A stretch of DNA of 64,000 nucleotides, from contig NZ_JAKCMV010000023.1 of assembly GCF_021440515.1 (NCBI RefSeq), forward strand, positions 46,647 through 110,646, written 5' to 3'. This DNA comes from Enterobacter asburiae (lineage in GTDB: Bacteria; Pseudomonadota; Gammaproteobacteria; Enterobacterales; Enterobacteriaceae). Below are positions 17,373 to 26,055 of the stretch, one piece after another (position 1 is the stretch's first letter; each line of letters begins with the position of its first letter). A program made the position numbers and the translations under genes. The notes below the pieces were generated by a model. The model saw nothing but the letters and a program-made list of their open reading frames with translations. It made no database searches and had not been told where the DNA came from.

Positions 17373-17753
17373 CTACGTAAACAACCCGTGCACGTTGTTC
17401 TGCTTGTAATTCAGCGTCGGATGCAGCTCGTCCAGCTCAAACGACAGCGCCAGATAGCGCGCCTCCATCAGCCCGGCGAAATGCTCCTTAATCAGCCCAA
17501 ACAGCATTTCCCCCACCGCCTCCCGGCTCTCCAGGCTGCGCCCGGCGCCAATCTTCAGCGTCATATGCACAAAGGCGTAATCCTGTTTCCCGTCGGCCAT
17601 CCGCCAGGTATCCAGCCAGTGGGCGCGGCTGCGGATCCCGCCGAGCGGAAAAATCCCCGTGGCGGCCAGCGCCTCGTTCACCCTGGCGAACAGCCCCGGC
17701 AGGTCGGCCTGCTCGCGGATATTGTCGGTACATTCAGCAATAAAATGCGGCAT
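17373..17753 (-). CDS. hpaF: 5-carboxymethyl-2-hydroxymuconate delta-isomerase
   Basis: A 126-residue member of the tautomerase superfamily (CHMI type). It begins MPHFIAECTDNIREQADLPG, so removal of the initiator methionine exposes the catalytic N-terminal Pro-1. The enzyme isomerises 5-carboxymethyl-2-hydroxymuconate to 5-oxopent-3-ene-1,2,5-tricarboxylate. The arginine-rich middle (SRAHWLDTWRM) and RYLALSFELDELHPTLNYK are family features. It is encoded nine bases after hpaD. Its length matches the roughly 125-residue enzyme of E. coli. Confidence 0.96.
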   Translation of the reverse strand: MPHFIAECTDNIREQADLPGLFARVNEALAATGIFPLGGIRSRAHWLDTWRMADGKQDYAFVHMTLKIGAGRSLESREAVGEMLFGLIKEHFAGLMEARYLALSFELDELHPTLNYKQNNVHGLFT

Positions 17754-17762
17754 GATTGCTCC

Positions 17763-18617
17763 TTAGGCGGCGGGCAGCGGGAAAACGGCATTAACCTGCC
17801 CGGTGCCGGAACTGGCGAACAGCTCGGTGAGAAACTCCACCTTGCCCTCGTATTTGTCCCAGCCGAGCATCCCCAGCAGCATCACCGTGTCGTGCATGTT
17901 CCCCTCGCCGTAGCAGTAGTCCGCGTACTCCGGCAGCATGCTGCAAAACTCTTTGAACTGGCCCTCGCGCCACAGCTTCACCACCCGCTCGTCCATCTGG
18001 CGGTCAAACTCGCGGGTGTAGCTGTTCATCCCTTCTTCCGCGCGCTGGTCGTCGATAAAGCGATGCGAGAGCGAGCCGCTGGCGAGCACCGCCACGGTGC
18101 CGTCATATTTCTCGATGGCGCTGACGATGGCCTCGCCGAGCCTGCGGCTGTCGGCGAAGTCGTGAACTGTGCAAAACGCCGAAATGGAAACCACGTTGAA
18201 GTGCTTATCCGCGTTCATGTAGCGCATCGGCACCAGCGTGCCGTACTCCAGCTTCAGGCTCGGAATGTTGTGCGCTTTGGCGCGCACGCCGAGCTTCACC
18301 GCCTCGTCGGCAATCAGCTGGCCCAGCTCCGGGTTGCCGTTGTAGTCGTAGGGCATGTCGCGGATAAAGTGCGGCAGCTCGTTGCTGGTGTAGACGCCCG
18401 CAAAATGGTCCGCGCAGTTGATGTGGTACGCGCTGTTCACCAGCCAGTGGGTGTCGAACACGATAATGGTGTCCACGCCCATCTCGCGGCAGCGCTTGCC
18501 GATCTCTTTATGCCCGTCGATGGCCGACTGGCGACAGCCGAAGTTTTTGCCCGGGATCTCAGAGAGATACATCGACGGAACGTGGGTGATTTTGGCCGCT
18601 AACGCTAACTTACCCAT
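17763..18617 (-). CDS. hpaD: 3,4-dihydroxyphenylacetate 2,3-dioxygenase
   Basis: A 284-residue type II (LigB-like) extradiol dioxygenase. It uses Fe(II) to cleave the ring of homoprotocatechuate between carbons 2 and 3. The early histidine in AKITHVPSMYLSE (His at about 12), the DTHWLVNSAYHIN segment (about 55-67) and the glutamate in LKLEYGT provide the usual metal ligands and general base. ASGSLSHRFIDD is a further family motif. It lies one base from the stop of hpaE upstream and nine from hpaF. It acts in the cytoplasm. Confidence 0.96.
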   Translation of the reverse strand: MGKLALAAKITHVPSMYLSEIPGKNFGCRQSAIDGHKEIGKRCREMGVDTIIVFDTHWLVNSAYHINCADHFAGVYTSNELPHFIRDMPYDYNGNPELGQLIADEAVKLGVRAKAHNIPSLKLEYGTLVPMRYMNADKHFNVVSISAFCTVHDFADSRRLGEAIVSAIEKYDGTVAVLASGSLSHRFIDDQRAEEGMNSYTREFDRQMDERVVKLWREGQFKEFCSMLPEYADYCYGEGNMHDTVMLLGMLGWDKYEGKVEFLTELFASSGTGQVNAVFPLPAA

Positions 18618-18618
18618 A

Positions 18619-20085
18619 TCAGACTCCCCATTTCGGAATTGGGTGGTCGCCCATTGAGATACAGACGTTTTTCATCTCGGCGAACACCTCAAAGCTGTAT
18701 TCACCCCCTTCGCGCCCGGTGCCGGAGGCCTTCACGCCGCCAAACGGCTGGCGTAAGTCGCGCACGTTCTGGGTATTCACAAACACCATGCCCGCTTCGA
18801 TGCTGCGCGCCAGGCGCAGCACCTTGCTGACGTCCTGCGTCCAGATGTAGGACGCCAGCCCGTATTCCACGTCATTTGCCAGACGCAGCCCTTCCGCTTC
18901 GTCCTTAAACGGCAGCAGGCAGGCCACCGGCCCGAAGATCTCCTCCTGCGCCACGCGCATCCGGTTATCGACGTCCGCCAGCACGGTCGGGCGCAGGAAG
19001 TTGCCGCCCTTCAGGTGCGCGGGCAGATCGGTCGGTTTGTCCGGCCCGCCCGCCAGCAGGGTTGCCCCTTCTTCAATGCCGAGGCGAATGTAGCCAGAGA
19101 CTTTTTCCCAGTGCTGTTGGCTGATGAGCGCGCCAATCTGGGTGTTGGGATCGGTCGGATCGCCCACGCGCAGGCGGCTGGCGCGCTCGGCGAAGCGTTT
19201 AACAAACTCCGGGTAGATGCTCTGCTGAATAAAGATGCGCGAGCCGGCCGTGCAGCGCTCGCCGTTGATGGAGAAGATGGTGAACAGGGCGGCGTCCAGC
19301 GCGCGCTCGATGTCGGCATCTTCAAAAACCAGCACCGGGGATTTGCCGCCCAGCTCCATGGAGTACTTCTTCAGCCCGGCGTTTTTCATGATGTTGCGCC
19401 CGGTGGCGGTGCCGCCGGTGAACGACACGGCCCGCACGTCGTGATGGCGCACCAGCGCATCGCCCGCCGTCGCGCCGTAGCCCTGCACCACGTTCAGCAC
19501 GCCCGCCGGAATGCCCGCCTCCAGCGCCAGCTCGCCCAGACGATCGGCGGTGAGCGGCGAGAGCTCAGACATCTTCAGCACCGCCGTGTTGCCCAGCGCC
19601 AGGCAGGGCGCGACCTTCCAGGTGGCGGTCATAAAGGGCACGTTCCACGGCGACACCAGCGCGCAGACGCCCACCGGCTGCACCAGCGTGTAGTTGAGCA
19701 TCTTGTCGTCGACCGGGTAGGTTTTGCCGTTCATCTGCTGGCACACCTCGGCGAAAAACTCGAAGTTGTGCGAGGCGCGGGGGATCAGCACGTTTTTGGT
19801 CTGGTGGATCGGCAGGCCGGTGTCGGCGGTTTCCATCGCGGCGATCTCCGGCACGTTCTGGTCGATCAGATCCCCCAGACGGCGCATCAGGCGTGCGCGC
19901 TCCTTCATCGGCAGGTTGGCCCATTTCGGGAACGCCTCTTTGGCGGCCGCCACGGCCTGATGCACCTCCGCTTCACCGCCGGAGGCGACCTCTGCCAGCA
20001 CCTCGCCGGAGGCCGGGTTGGTGGTGTGGAAGTACTCGCTTCCCGCGACGTTTTTACCGTTGATCCAGTGGTTTATCTTTTTCAT
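18619..20085 (-). CDS. hpaE: 5-carboxymethyl-2-hydroxymuconate semialdehyde dehydrogenase
   Basis: A 488-residue NAD-dependent aldehyde dehydrogenase with exactly the E. coli W length. The catalytic glutamate is in MELGGKSPV and the nucleophilic cysteine in NGERCTAGSRIF (near residue 290). SPWNVPFMTATWK forms the oxyanion hole region. It oxidises the ring-cleavage semialdehyde to the dicarboxylate used by HpaF. Its start codon overlaps the stop of hpaG by four bases (ATGA), indicating translational coupling. Confidence 0.97.
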   Translation of the reverse strand: MKKINHWINGKNVAGSEYFHTTNPASGEVLAEVASGGEAEVHQAVAAAKEAFPKWANLPMKERARLMRRLGDLIDQNVPEIAAMETADTGLPIHQTKNVLIPRASHNFEFFAEVCQQMNGKTYPVDDKMLNYTLVQPVGVCALVSPWNVPFMTATWKVAPCLALGNTAVLKMSELSPLTADRLGELALEAGIPAGVLNVVQGYGATAGDALVRHHDVRAVSFTGGTATGRNIMKNAGLKKYSMELGGKSPVLVFEDADIERALDAALFTIFSINGERCTAGSRIFIQQSIYPEFVKRFAERASRLRVGDPTDPNTQIGALISQQHWEKVSGYIRLGIEEGATLLAGGPDKPTDLPAHLKGGNFLRPTVLADVDNRMRVAQEEIFGPVACLLPFKDEAEGLRLANDVEYGLASYIWTQDVSKVLRLARSIEAGMVFVNTQNVRDLRQPFGGVKASGTGREGGEYSFEVFAEMKNVCISMGDHPIPKWGV

Positions 20086-21356
20086 TTTGCCGTTTCCTCA
20101 CTCACAATCCGGTTGACCAGGCGACCCACGCCCTCCACTTCCACCACCACTTCATCCCCCGGGCGCACGTCGGACAGCCCTTTTGGCGTGCCGGTGGCGA
20201 TCATGTCGCCCGGTTGCAGGGTCATGAATTCGCTTAAGTACGCCACCAGAAACGGAATGCTGAAGATCAGATCTGCCGTTGTCCCTTCCTGGCGCAGTTC
20301 GCCGTTCACGTAAGTGCGCAGGGCCAGGTTGTGCGGGTCGGGGATGGCCGCTTTCGGCACCAGGGTGGAGGAGATGGGCGTCAGCCCGTCGCGGCTTTTC
20401 ACCCGCAGGTTCGGGCGGTAGTAGTTTTCGAGATAGTCGCGAATGGCGTAGTCGTTGCAGACCCTGTAGCCCGCCACATAGTCCATCGCCTCGGCCTCGC
20501 TGACCCTGCGCGCGGTTTTGCCGATCACCACCACCAGCTCCGCTTCGTAGTGCATATAGTCGACGTTGTTCGGGCGCACCGAGGTCTGGTTTTCGCCGTT
20601 GAAGGTGTTCGGCGCTTTGATGAAGACCAGCGGCTCGGTGGGCGGCTTGAAGTCCAGCTCGCTGGCGTGATCCGCGTAGTTCAGCCCCAGCGCAAACAGC
20701 GTGGCGTGCGGGTGAGGGCGCGCCGGGGCGACATCCTCTTCATTGACCACCGGGTTCTCCAGCGCCGGGAAACCCTCGGCCAGAATACGCACCCGATCGC
20801 CGGGGTGGAGCGCCACGCGGTCGTGCGGGGTACCGAGCAGAATGGCGTCGCCGGGGTTCAGGGTGGCGAACTCGCTCAACGCGCTGAGCAGCTCGGCGGC
20901 GCTGCGCTGTAAGTCGGCGGTATTCCAGTGGTCGGCTTCGCGACCGTTGATTTCGGTGATGATGGTCAGGTTATCGACGTTTTCGCGCGGGACAAGCTCC
21001 CCCAGCGGGCAAAATCCGTCCCGGCATTTGGCCTTGATCGCCGGGCGGTAGAAGCTCTCTTCCGGCAGGCTTACCTCGTTGGCGAGCGCGTACCCGGCAA
21101 TGTAGTCTGCGGCCTCTTCCACGCGCACCCGGCTGGCCTTTTTGCCCACCACCAGCGCCACGGTGGCGCCGCTGAGCACCGTTTCCCCCTGCGGGAAGGG
21201 GATAGGTTCGCCCGCGCGGATGACGGTGTTGTCCGGTTTGATAAACCAGACGGCGGTTTTCGGCGGGGTGACGTAGGGCGCGGAACTGAACGCCTCGCCC
21301 CAGGCCTCAATCTGGCTTCGATGGTTAAGCGCTACGGCAAAAACTGTACCTTTCAT
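20082..21356 (-). CDS. hpaG: 5-oxopent-3-ene-1,2,5-tricarboxylate decarboxylase / HHDD isomerase
   Basis: A 424-residue bifunctional enzyme made of two tandem fumarylacetoacetase-like domains. The N-terminal half (about 1-205) and C-terminal half (about 210-424) repeat the pattern G-YxxxNxxS...YRP-K/R...D (ADYIAGYALANEVS versus MDYVAGYRVCNDYA). It decarboxylates the tricarboxylate and isomerises the product to 2-oxohept-3-ene-1,7-dioate. It is the first gene of the meta-cleavage operon hpaGEDFHI, divergent from hpaR. An HpaR-type operator lies 37 bp upstream of its start. Confidence 0.96.
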   Translation of the reverse strand: MKGTVFAVALNHRSQIEAWGEAFSSAPYVTPPKTAVWFIKPDNTVIRAGEPIPFPQGETVLSGATVALVVGKKASRVRVEEAADYIAGYALANEVSLPEESFYRPAIKAKCRDGFCPLGELVPRENVDNLTIITEINGREADHWNTADLQRSAAELLSALSEFATLNPGDAILLGTPHDRVALHPGDRVRILAEGFPALENPVVNEEDVAPARPHPHATLFALGLNYADHASELDFKPPTEPLVFIKAPNTFNGENQTSVRPNNVDYMHYEAELVVVIGKTARRVSEAEAMDYVAGYRVCNDYAIRDYLENYYRPNLRVKSRDGLTPISSTLVPKAAIPDPHNLALRTYVNGELRQEGTTADLIFSIPFLVAYLSEFMTLQPGDMIATGTPKGLSDVRPGDEVVVEVEGVGRLVNRIVSEETAK

Positions 21357-21392
21357 GCATAAACTCCTCAGGCCGATCGTCCGATCGCAATT

Positions 21393-21410
21393 TCATTAAT
21401 ATGTTAATGA
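21393..21410 (-). promoter_or_regulatory. HpaR operator at the hpaG promoter
   Basis: TCATTAA-TATG-TTAATGA is a perfect 7-bp inverted repeat with a 4-bp spacer, the size expected for a MarR-family dimer. It lies 37 bp before the hpaG start in the hpaG-hpaR gap. Work on E. coli W shows HpaR binding two palindromic sites here. CRP-like TGTGA cores at 21460 and 21531 have poor second halves and are left unassigned. Confidence 0.7.
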
Positions 21411-21589
21411 TCTGTTTTTATGCTTTCGCTGGACGTTTCGCAACCAGAAGTGAATTATTTGTGATTTGAGTAACAATAAATTTACATATTGCAGATATTA
21501 ATTATCTATATCAGTTACTTAATTATCTTGTGTGATTTCTGTTAGACTTTTTCGAGGGAAAACGGGTGTTTATAAAATCATCGAATCAC

Positions 21590-21611
21590 AATCATTTACT
21601 TGTTAACGATT
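21590..21611 (+). promoter_or_regulatory. Second HpaR operator, at hpaR
   Basis: AATCATTTAC / GTTAACGATT form an imperfect inverted repeat (8 of 10 positions pair) ending 13 bp before the hpaR ATG. The half site is related to that of the first operator (CATTAA versus CATTTA/GTTAA). It would allow hpaR to repress itself and to bind cooperatively with the distal site. Confidence 0.6.
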
Positions 21612-21624
21612 TTCGGGGGCGGTT

Positions 21625-22062
21625 ATGCATGACTCATTAACAATTGCACTTTTGCAGGCGCGGGAAGCGGCGATGGGCTATTTCCGCCCGATTGTGAAGC
21701 GGCACAACCTGACGGAGCAGCAGTGGCGGATCGTGCGCGTGCTGGCCGAGCATCCGTCGATGGATTTTCACGATCTGGCGTTTCGCACCTGCATCCTGCG
21801 CCCCAGCCTGACGGGCATCCTCACCCGCATGGAGCGCGACGGGCTGGTGCTGCGCTTAAAGCCGGTTAACGACCAGCGCAAGCTGTACGTGTCGCTCACC
21901 AAAGAGGGCAACGCGCTCTATCAGCACGCCCAGGCGCAGGTGGAAGAGGCCTACCAGCAAATCGAAGCGGAATTCACGCCGGAGAAGATGAAGCAGCTGA
22001 CCGCGCTGCTGGAGGAGTTTATTGATTTAGGAAATCGGCATATCGCGGCGCGCGACGAGTAG
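21625..22062 (+). CDS. hpaR: MarR-family repressor of the hpa meta-cleavage operon
   Basis: A 145-residue MarR repressor, divergent from hpaG with a 268-bp gap, as in E. coli W. The winged helix occupies about residues 35-105 (EQQWRIVRVLAEHPSMDFHD; LRPSLTGILTRMERDGLVLR; wing PVNDQRKLYVSLT). HpaR represses hpaGEDFHI and its own promoter and is released by 4-HPA or related aromatic acids. Flanking palindromes at 21393 and 21590 support this. The region after its stop holds the tsr promoter. Confidence 0.95.
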   Translation: MHDSLTIALLQAREAAMGYFRPIVKRHNLTEQQWRIVRVLAEHPSMDFHDLAFRTCILRPSLTGILTRMERDGLVLRLKPVNDQRKLYVSLTKEGNALYQHAQAQVEEAYQQIEAEFTPEKMKQLTALLEEFIDLGNRHIAARDE

Positions 22063-22170
22063 CGAGATAACCCACTAAGTTTTAAGGGATATATCCTAAA
22101 AAGGGCGTTTAGCACGGGCATCATCAACATAACGCGGGGCGCTAAACCCCTCTTACCAGTACGTTTTTCG

Positions 22171-22197
22171 TAAAGTTTTCCCTTTCCAGGCCGAAAA
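22171..22197 (+). promoter_or_regulatory. Sigma-28 (FliA) promoter of tsr
   Basis: TAAAGTTT, 11 bp, then GCCGAAAA. The flagellar sigma-28 consensus is TAAAGTTT-N11-GCCGATAA, so only one base differs. It lies 31 bp before the chosen tsr start. Confidence 0.9.
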
Positions 22198-22228
22198 TTC
22201 TGTTATCTGTCTGATGGAAAGAGAAAAC

Positions 22229-23893
22229 ATGTTAAACCGTATCAAGATTGTCACCAGCCTGCTGCTGGTCTTAGCTATATTTGGCCTTTTACAACTCACC
22301 TCCGGTGGTCTTTTCTTTAATGCGCTCAAGCATGACAAAGAGAACTTCACCGTCCTGCAAACCATTCGCCAGCAACAATCCACGCTGAACGGCAGCTGGG
22401 TGGCGTTGCTGCAAACCCGTAATACCCTGAACCGCGCGGGTATCCGCTACATGATGGATCAGAACAACATCGGCAGCGGCGCGACCGTGTCCGATCTGAT
22501 GCAGATTGCGTCCGCTTCTCTGAAGCAGGCGGAAAAAAACTGGGCCGACTATGAAGCCCAGCCGCGCGACCCGCGTCAGAGCGACGCCGCCGCGCAGGAA
22601 ATCAAGCGTAACTACGATATCTACCACGGCGCGCTGGCGGAGCTGATTCAGCTGCTGGGCGCAGGTAAAATCAACGCCTTCTTCGACCAGCCGACCCAGA
22701 GCTATCAGGACGGTTTTGAGAAGCAGTACGTTAACTACCTGCAACAGAACGACAAGCTCTATGAAACCGCGGTGAAGGACAGCAACAGCTCCTACACGCA
22801 GGCGATCTGGATCCTGATCAGCGTGCTGGTGGCGGTGCTGGTGGTGATTGTTGCCGTCTGGCTGGGCATTAAGCAGGCGCTGATTTCGCCGCTGAACCGT
22901 CTTATCGACAGCATCCGCCATATCGCCAGCGGCGATCTCGTGAAGCGCATCGACGTGGAAGGCACCAACGAAATGGGCGAACTGGCCGACACGCTGCGCC
23001 ATATGCAGGGTGAGCTGATGCGTACCGTCGGTGACGTGCGTAACGGTGCCAACGCCATCTACAGCGGCGCGAGCGAAATCTCGATGGGCAACAACGATCT
23101 GTCGTCCCGTACCGAGCAGCAGGCCGCTTCCCTGGAAGAGACCGCTGCCAGCATGGAACAGCTGACCGCGACCGTGAAGCAGAACGCCGAGAACGCCCGT
23201 CAGGCGAGTAACCTCGCGCTGAGCGCCTCTGAAACCGCGCAGAAGGGCGGTAAAGTGGTGGATAACGTGGTGCAAACCATGCGCGATATCGCGGGAAGTT
23301 CGCAGAAGATTGCCGATATTATTAGCGTGATCGACGGCATTGCCTTCCAGACCAACATCCTGGCGCTGAACGCGGCGGTAGAAGCGGCGCGTGCGGGCGA
23401 GCAGGGGCGTGGCTTTGCGGTGGTCGCCGGTGAAGTGCGTAACCTGGCGCAGCGCAGCGCCCAGGCGGCGCGCGAGATCAAGAGCCTGATTGAGGACTCA
23501 GTAGGCCGCGTGGAAATCGGCTCAACGCTGGTGGAAAGCGCCGGGGAGACCATGGGTGAGATCGTGAATGCGGTCACCCGCGTAACCGACATCATGGGTG
23601 AAATCGCTTCCGCGTCCGACGAGCAGAGCCGCGGTATCGACCAGGTGGGTCTGGCGGTAGCCGAGATGGATCGCGTGACCCAGCAGAACGCCTCGCTGGT
23701 GGAAGAGTCCGCCGCGGCAGCGGCAGCGCTGGAAGAGCAGGCGAGCCGTCTGACTCAGGCGGTGGCGGTATTCCGCATCCAGCAGGAGCAGATGAAGGCG
23801 CGCGAGTTCGCCTCCGCGAAGCCTGTTGCAACCCCGGTGATGGCGCGTAAAACCGCGACCGCCGATGCGGGCGACAACTGGGAAACCTTCTAA
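22229..23893 (+). CDS. tsr: Methyl-accepting chemotaxis protein, serine sensor Tsr
   Basis: A 554-residue transmembrane chemoreceptor. The start [14 protein letters not shown] is chosen because it matches E. coli Tsr and has GGAAAGAG upstream; an in-frame ATG five codons earlier (22214) is less likely. TM1 is at about residues 7-30, the periplasmic four-helix ligand domain at 35-190, TM2 at about 193-215, then HAMP and the signalling domain with the invariant hairpin [20 protein letters not shown]. The C-terminal pentapeptide NWETF recruits CheR and CheB. It binds serine and related attractants; the 4-HPA cluster next door makes other ligands conceivable but there is no evidence. Confidence 0.96.
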   Translation: MLNRIKIVTSLLLVLAIFGLLQLTSGGLFFNALKHDKENFTVLQTIRQQQSTLNGSWVALLQTRNTLNRAGIRYMMDQNNIGSGATVSDLMQIASASLKQAEKNWADYEAQPRDPRQSDAAAQEIKRNYDIYHGALAELIQLLGAGKINAFFDQPTQSYQDGFEKQYVNYLQQNDKLYETAVKDSNSSYTQAIWILISVLVAVLVVIVAVWLGIKQALISPLNRLIDSIRHIASGDLVKRIDVEGTNEMGELADTLRHMQGELMRTVGDVRNGANAIYSGASEISMGNNDLSSRTEQQAASLEETAASMEQLTATVKQNAENARQASNLALSASETAQKGGKVVDNVVQTMRDIAGSSQKIADIISVIDGIAFQTNILALNAAVEAARAGEQGRGFAVVAGEVRNLAQRSAQAAREIKSLIEDSVGRVEIGSTLVESAGETMGEIVNAVTRVTDIMGEIASASDEQSRGIDQVGLAVAEMDRVTQQNASLVEESAAAAAALEEQASRLTQAVAVFRIQQEQMKAREFASAKPVATPVMARKTATADAGDNWETF

Positions 23894-23904
23894 GTAACGT
23901 GATT

Positions 23905-23939
23905 AAGCCGGGCGGCGGTGACGCCTGCCCGGCTTTTTT
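23905..23939 (+). terminator. Intrinsic terminator of tsr
   Basis: A 9-bp inverted repeat, AAGCCGGGC / GCCCGGCTT, with a 13-nt loop is followed by a run of T. It lies 11 bases after the tsr stop. Confidence 0.9.
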
Positions 23940-23960
23940 GTCGGCGCAAAACGCCGTCGC

Positions 23961-24434
23961 TCAGTCCGTACAAATCAGCAGCGGCGAGTAAAAATTACTG
24001 ACCACCACCGCCTCTTCCGGCGTGCGCTCCAGCGTCAACAGCCGCTTGTTCCCCAGCGTTAACCCTGCCACGTACTTTTCTAATATTCCGTCCGGCAGCT
24101 CGTCGTGGGCGTAGCGCTCTATCTTGCGGATGGTTATCTCATACAGCGAATCCTGCATGTGCTGCCAGCGGAAGGTTTCCTGACGGGACACCTGCCACCG
24201 GTGCGCATCTTTGCTGACGTCGCCGTTGAGGGTGATATACCCGCTGCCGTCGGGATGGAAGCGCAGGGTCACACTGCCTTCGAAGTTAAACAGGCTGGCG
24301 GCACGGCGATCGGAGAAGTCGAGATTGCCCTGGCAGACCAGAGAGAGCGGCGGGGTGTGGAAATACCAGAACAGGGCCGCAGCGGCCAGAATCAGGTTGA
24401 AGGCGACAATCAGCGCTATTTTTTGACGTGCCAT
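23961..24434 (-). CDS. FidL-like single-pass membrane protein
   Basis: A 157-residue protein with one N-terminal membrane segment (MARQKIALIVAFNLILAAAA, then LFWYFH) and a periplasmic domain of about 130 residues with two cysteines (LVCQG and LLICTD). I chose the ATG at 24434; GTG codons up to 24443 would overlap the preceding gene. Size, topology and the features GSGYITLNGDV and RWQ...RWQHMQDSLYEI resemble FidL of the Salmonella SPI-3 marT-fidL pair and E. coli YqeJ. It follows the CadC-like regulator by two bases, so it probably modulates that regulator, as cofactor proteins do for ToxR-type activators. This role is inference. Confidence 0.75.
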   Translation of the reverse strand: MARQKIALIVAFNLILAAAALFWYFHTPPLSLVCQGNLDFSDRRAASLFNFEGSVTLRFHPDGSGYITLNGDVSKDAHRWQVSRQETFRWQHMQDSLYEITIRKIERYAHDELPDGILEKYVAGLTLGNKRLLTLERTPEEAVVVSNFYSPLLICTD

Positions 24435-24436
24435 GA

Positions 24437-25177
24437 TCACCACTCGTAGTGATAAAGCGTGCGGCAGGCGCTGGCTTTATCCTGGTTCAGGAAACATTGC
24501 GACAGCACCAGCCGCCCCTCATGACCGTAGAGCAGCCCGTTTTGCACGTGCAGATAGAAGATGGCGTTTTGCTGACACGCAAAATTGCCGTCGCGCTGAA
24601 TCGTCTGCGTAAGACTGATGGCCTTATCGTGAAACACGTCGGCGAGCGGCGAAAACGTGTAAACCGGACACGTGCCAATGTGGGTCAGCAGATGCATTTC
24701 CGTCCGATCCTCTTCCCCTTTCATCACCACGGACCAGAGGCTTAGCGCGACCACCACCAGCGTCAGCAGGCAGCAAAACAGCAGCTCAAAGCGAAAGCCG
24801 CCTTGCCTGTCCGCCGGCTCGCGCTCGCCGGAGGCGTTGCGAAGCGGGAGCACCGGCAGCTCGGCGCTCAGCATAAATCCCACCTTTGGCACGGTGACGA
24901 TAAACAGCGCGTCGGGAACCAGCCCCGCCAGAATTTTACGCAGAATGCTGATGTACTGATTGAGCGAGTTATTGGAGCCTTGCAGCCCGCGCTCGTCCCA
25001 GACCTGGCGCAGAAAAGCCTCACGCTCCACCACGTTACCGTGTTGATTCACCAGCAGTTTCATGATGGCGTTGGCGATGCCGGTGAGCATCTGCGGCGCC
25101 TCTTCTGGCGTGTCGACAAGAGCAAAAGAGCCGTCTTCGTCGTTATAGACAAGGGTATCAGCAAGCAGAAATTTCAT
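24437..25177 (-). CDS. CadC/ToxR-type transmembrane transcriptional regulator (MarT/YqeI-like)
   Basis: A 246-residue one-component regulator. The N-terminal OmpR/PhoB-like winged helix (about residues 1-105) has the family pattern EREAFLRQVWDERGLQGSNN followed by LNQYISILRKIL and VPKVGFML. One transmembrane segment lies at about 131-152 (LLFCCLLTLVVVALSLW). The periplasmic part is small, about 90 residues with four or five cysteines (TCPVY, NFACQQN, SQCF, ASACRTL), which suggests disulfide-based sensing. It forms a pair with the FidL-like gene downstream. Salmonella MarT activates the adhesin gene misL; no adhesin gene is nearby here, so the targets are unknown. Confidence 0.85.
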   Translation of the reverse strand: MKFLLADTLVYNDEDGSFALVDTPEEAPQMLTGIANAIMKLLVNQHGNVVEREAFLRQVWDERGLQGSNNSLNQYISILRKILAGLVPDALFIVTVPKVGFMLSAELPVLPLRNASGEREPADRQGGFRFELLFCCLLTLVVVALSLWSVVMKGEEDRTEMHLLTHIGTCPVYTFSPLADVFHDKAISLTQTIQRDGNFACQQNAIFYLHVQNGLLYGHEGRLVLSQCFLNQDKASACRTLYHYEW

Positions 25178-25353
25178 AGGTTTTGGCTAAAAAAAGCAGA
25201 GAGAACGGAATACAAATGGTGAGCGTTGAACGCACTGTTCATCTGGTCAGATCACTATTTTAGCCAAAATGTTACCGATAACATTGATCCATGCTGGTTT
25301 TTGCCCGGATTACTAAATGAGCACAAACGCGCGGCGTAGCGGTGAAATTGTCG

Positions 25354-25899
25354 TCACAGGTAGAGCGACTTCTGCTCCAGCAGGCAGATTTTGCGGTGAA
25401 ATTCCGCCAGGTTATGGCAGTGGAATTTACTCATCGCGTTGCGCTTGTGGGTGTAGATCGTTTTGGGCGATTTGTTCAGCAGCTGGGCGATGCGCACCAG
25501 GCTGATCCCTTTGCTGATCAGCGTGCAGACCCGCAGTTCGGAGCGGGTAAGGGTCGCGTCAGGCACGCTGGCGCTCGTGAAGTCGCCGCTTCGCAGGCTC
25601 AGCATCAGCCGGGAAACGCTCAGGTCGTCGGCCATCACCTTCACCCGATCGGCCGGGAGATAAATCTGGATATCGCTGATGCGCGAGGCATCGGTAAAGA
25701 CCAGCCAGTGACGGTCCGGATGACTCATCATCACCTGCTCGCGCATCAGGAAAATGCTCTCCGGGCTGACCTCGTTGATCCAGAAAATATCCGGACGCGG
25801 CGTCATCATGGTGTCGATCGCCGTTTTCAGGCCGAGCCAGAGAAAGTAGTTGTCGCTCAGGATAAAGATTTGATAGTTGGGGTGTGAGGGGGTAGACAT
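25354..25899 (-). CDS. Orphan LuxR-type (BglJ/YjjQ-like) transcriptional regulator
   Basis: A 181-residue protein with a degenerate receiver-like N-terminal half and a C-terminal LuxR helix-turn-helix (about residues 118-170: LTRSELRVCTLISKGISLVR, then IAQLLNKSPKTIYTHKRNAM). The HTH shares the pattern K-x-x-KTI-x-x-x-K-x-x-AM with YjjQ and BglJ encoded at 34-35 kb, so the three are paralogues. No canonical phosphorylation aspartate could be identified, as is usual for RcsB auxiliary partners. It is monocistronic and lies upstream of the CadC-like gene on the same strand, with 176 bp between. Targets are unknown. Confidence 0.8.
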   Translation of the reverse strand: MSTPSHPNYQIFILSDNYFLWLGLKTAIDTMMTPRPDIFWINEVSPESIFLMREQVMMSHPDRHWLVFTDASRISDIQIYLPADRVKVMADDLSVSRLMLSLRSGDFTSASVPDATLTRSELRVCTLISKGISLVRIAQLLNKSPKTIYTHKRNAMSKFHCHNLAEFHRKICLLEQKSLYL

Positions 25900-26055
25900 G
25901 TTGTTTACTTACTTCTGCTGGAAGCCTGCCGATAATGTATACGTTCGCAGTGTAAGTAGTTGCTCTTTGACAGGATATTTATAAATAAATTTACCTTAAA
26001 TTAAGAGCTTTAATTCAGTTTATAAGAGATTTATAGGATTTTGATTTACAAATCG

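Noticed and set aside
16542-18602. A 686-codon open frame antisense to hpaH-hpaF-hpaD
   Set aside because: It lies fully opposite well-recognised genes and spans their boundaries; long antisense frames are expected from the GC-rich third codon positions here.
21460-21546. CRP sites for hpaG at the TGTGA cores 21460 and 21531
   Set aside because: CRP activates hpaG in E. coli W, but the second half-sites (TAACA, TTAGA) are too poor to choose one.
22107-22147. GTTTAGC / GCTAAAC inverted repeat after hpaR as a terminator
   Set aside because: The stem is only 7 bp with a loop of 27 nt and there is no following T-run.
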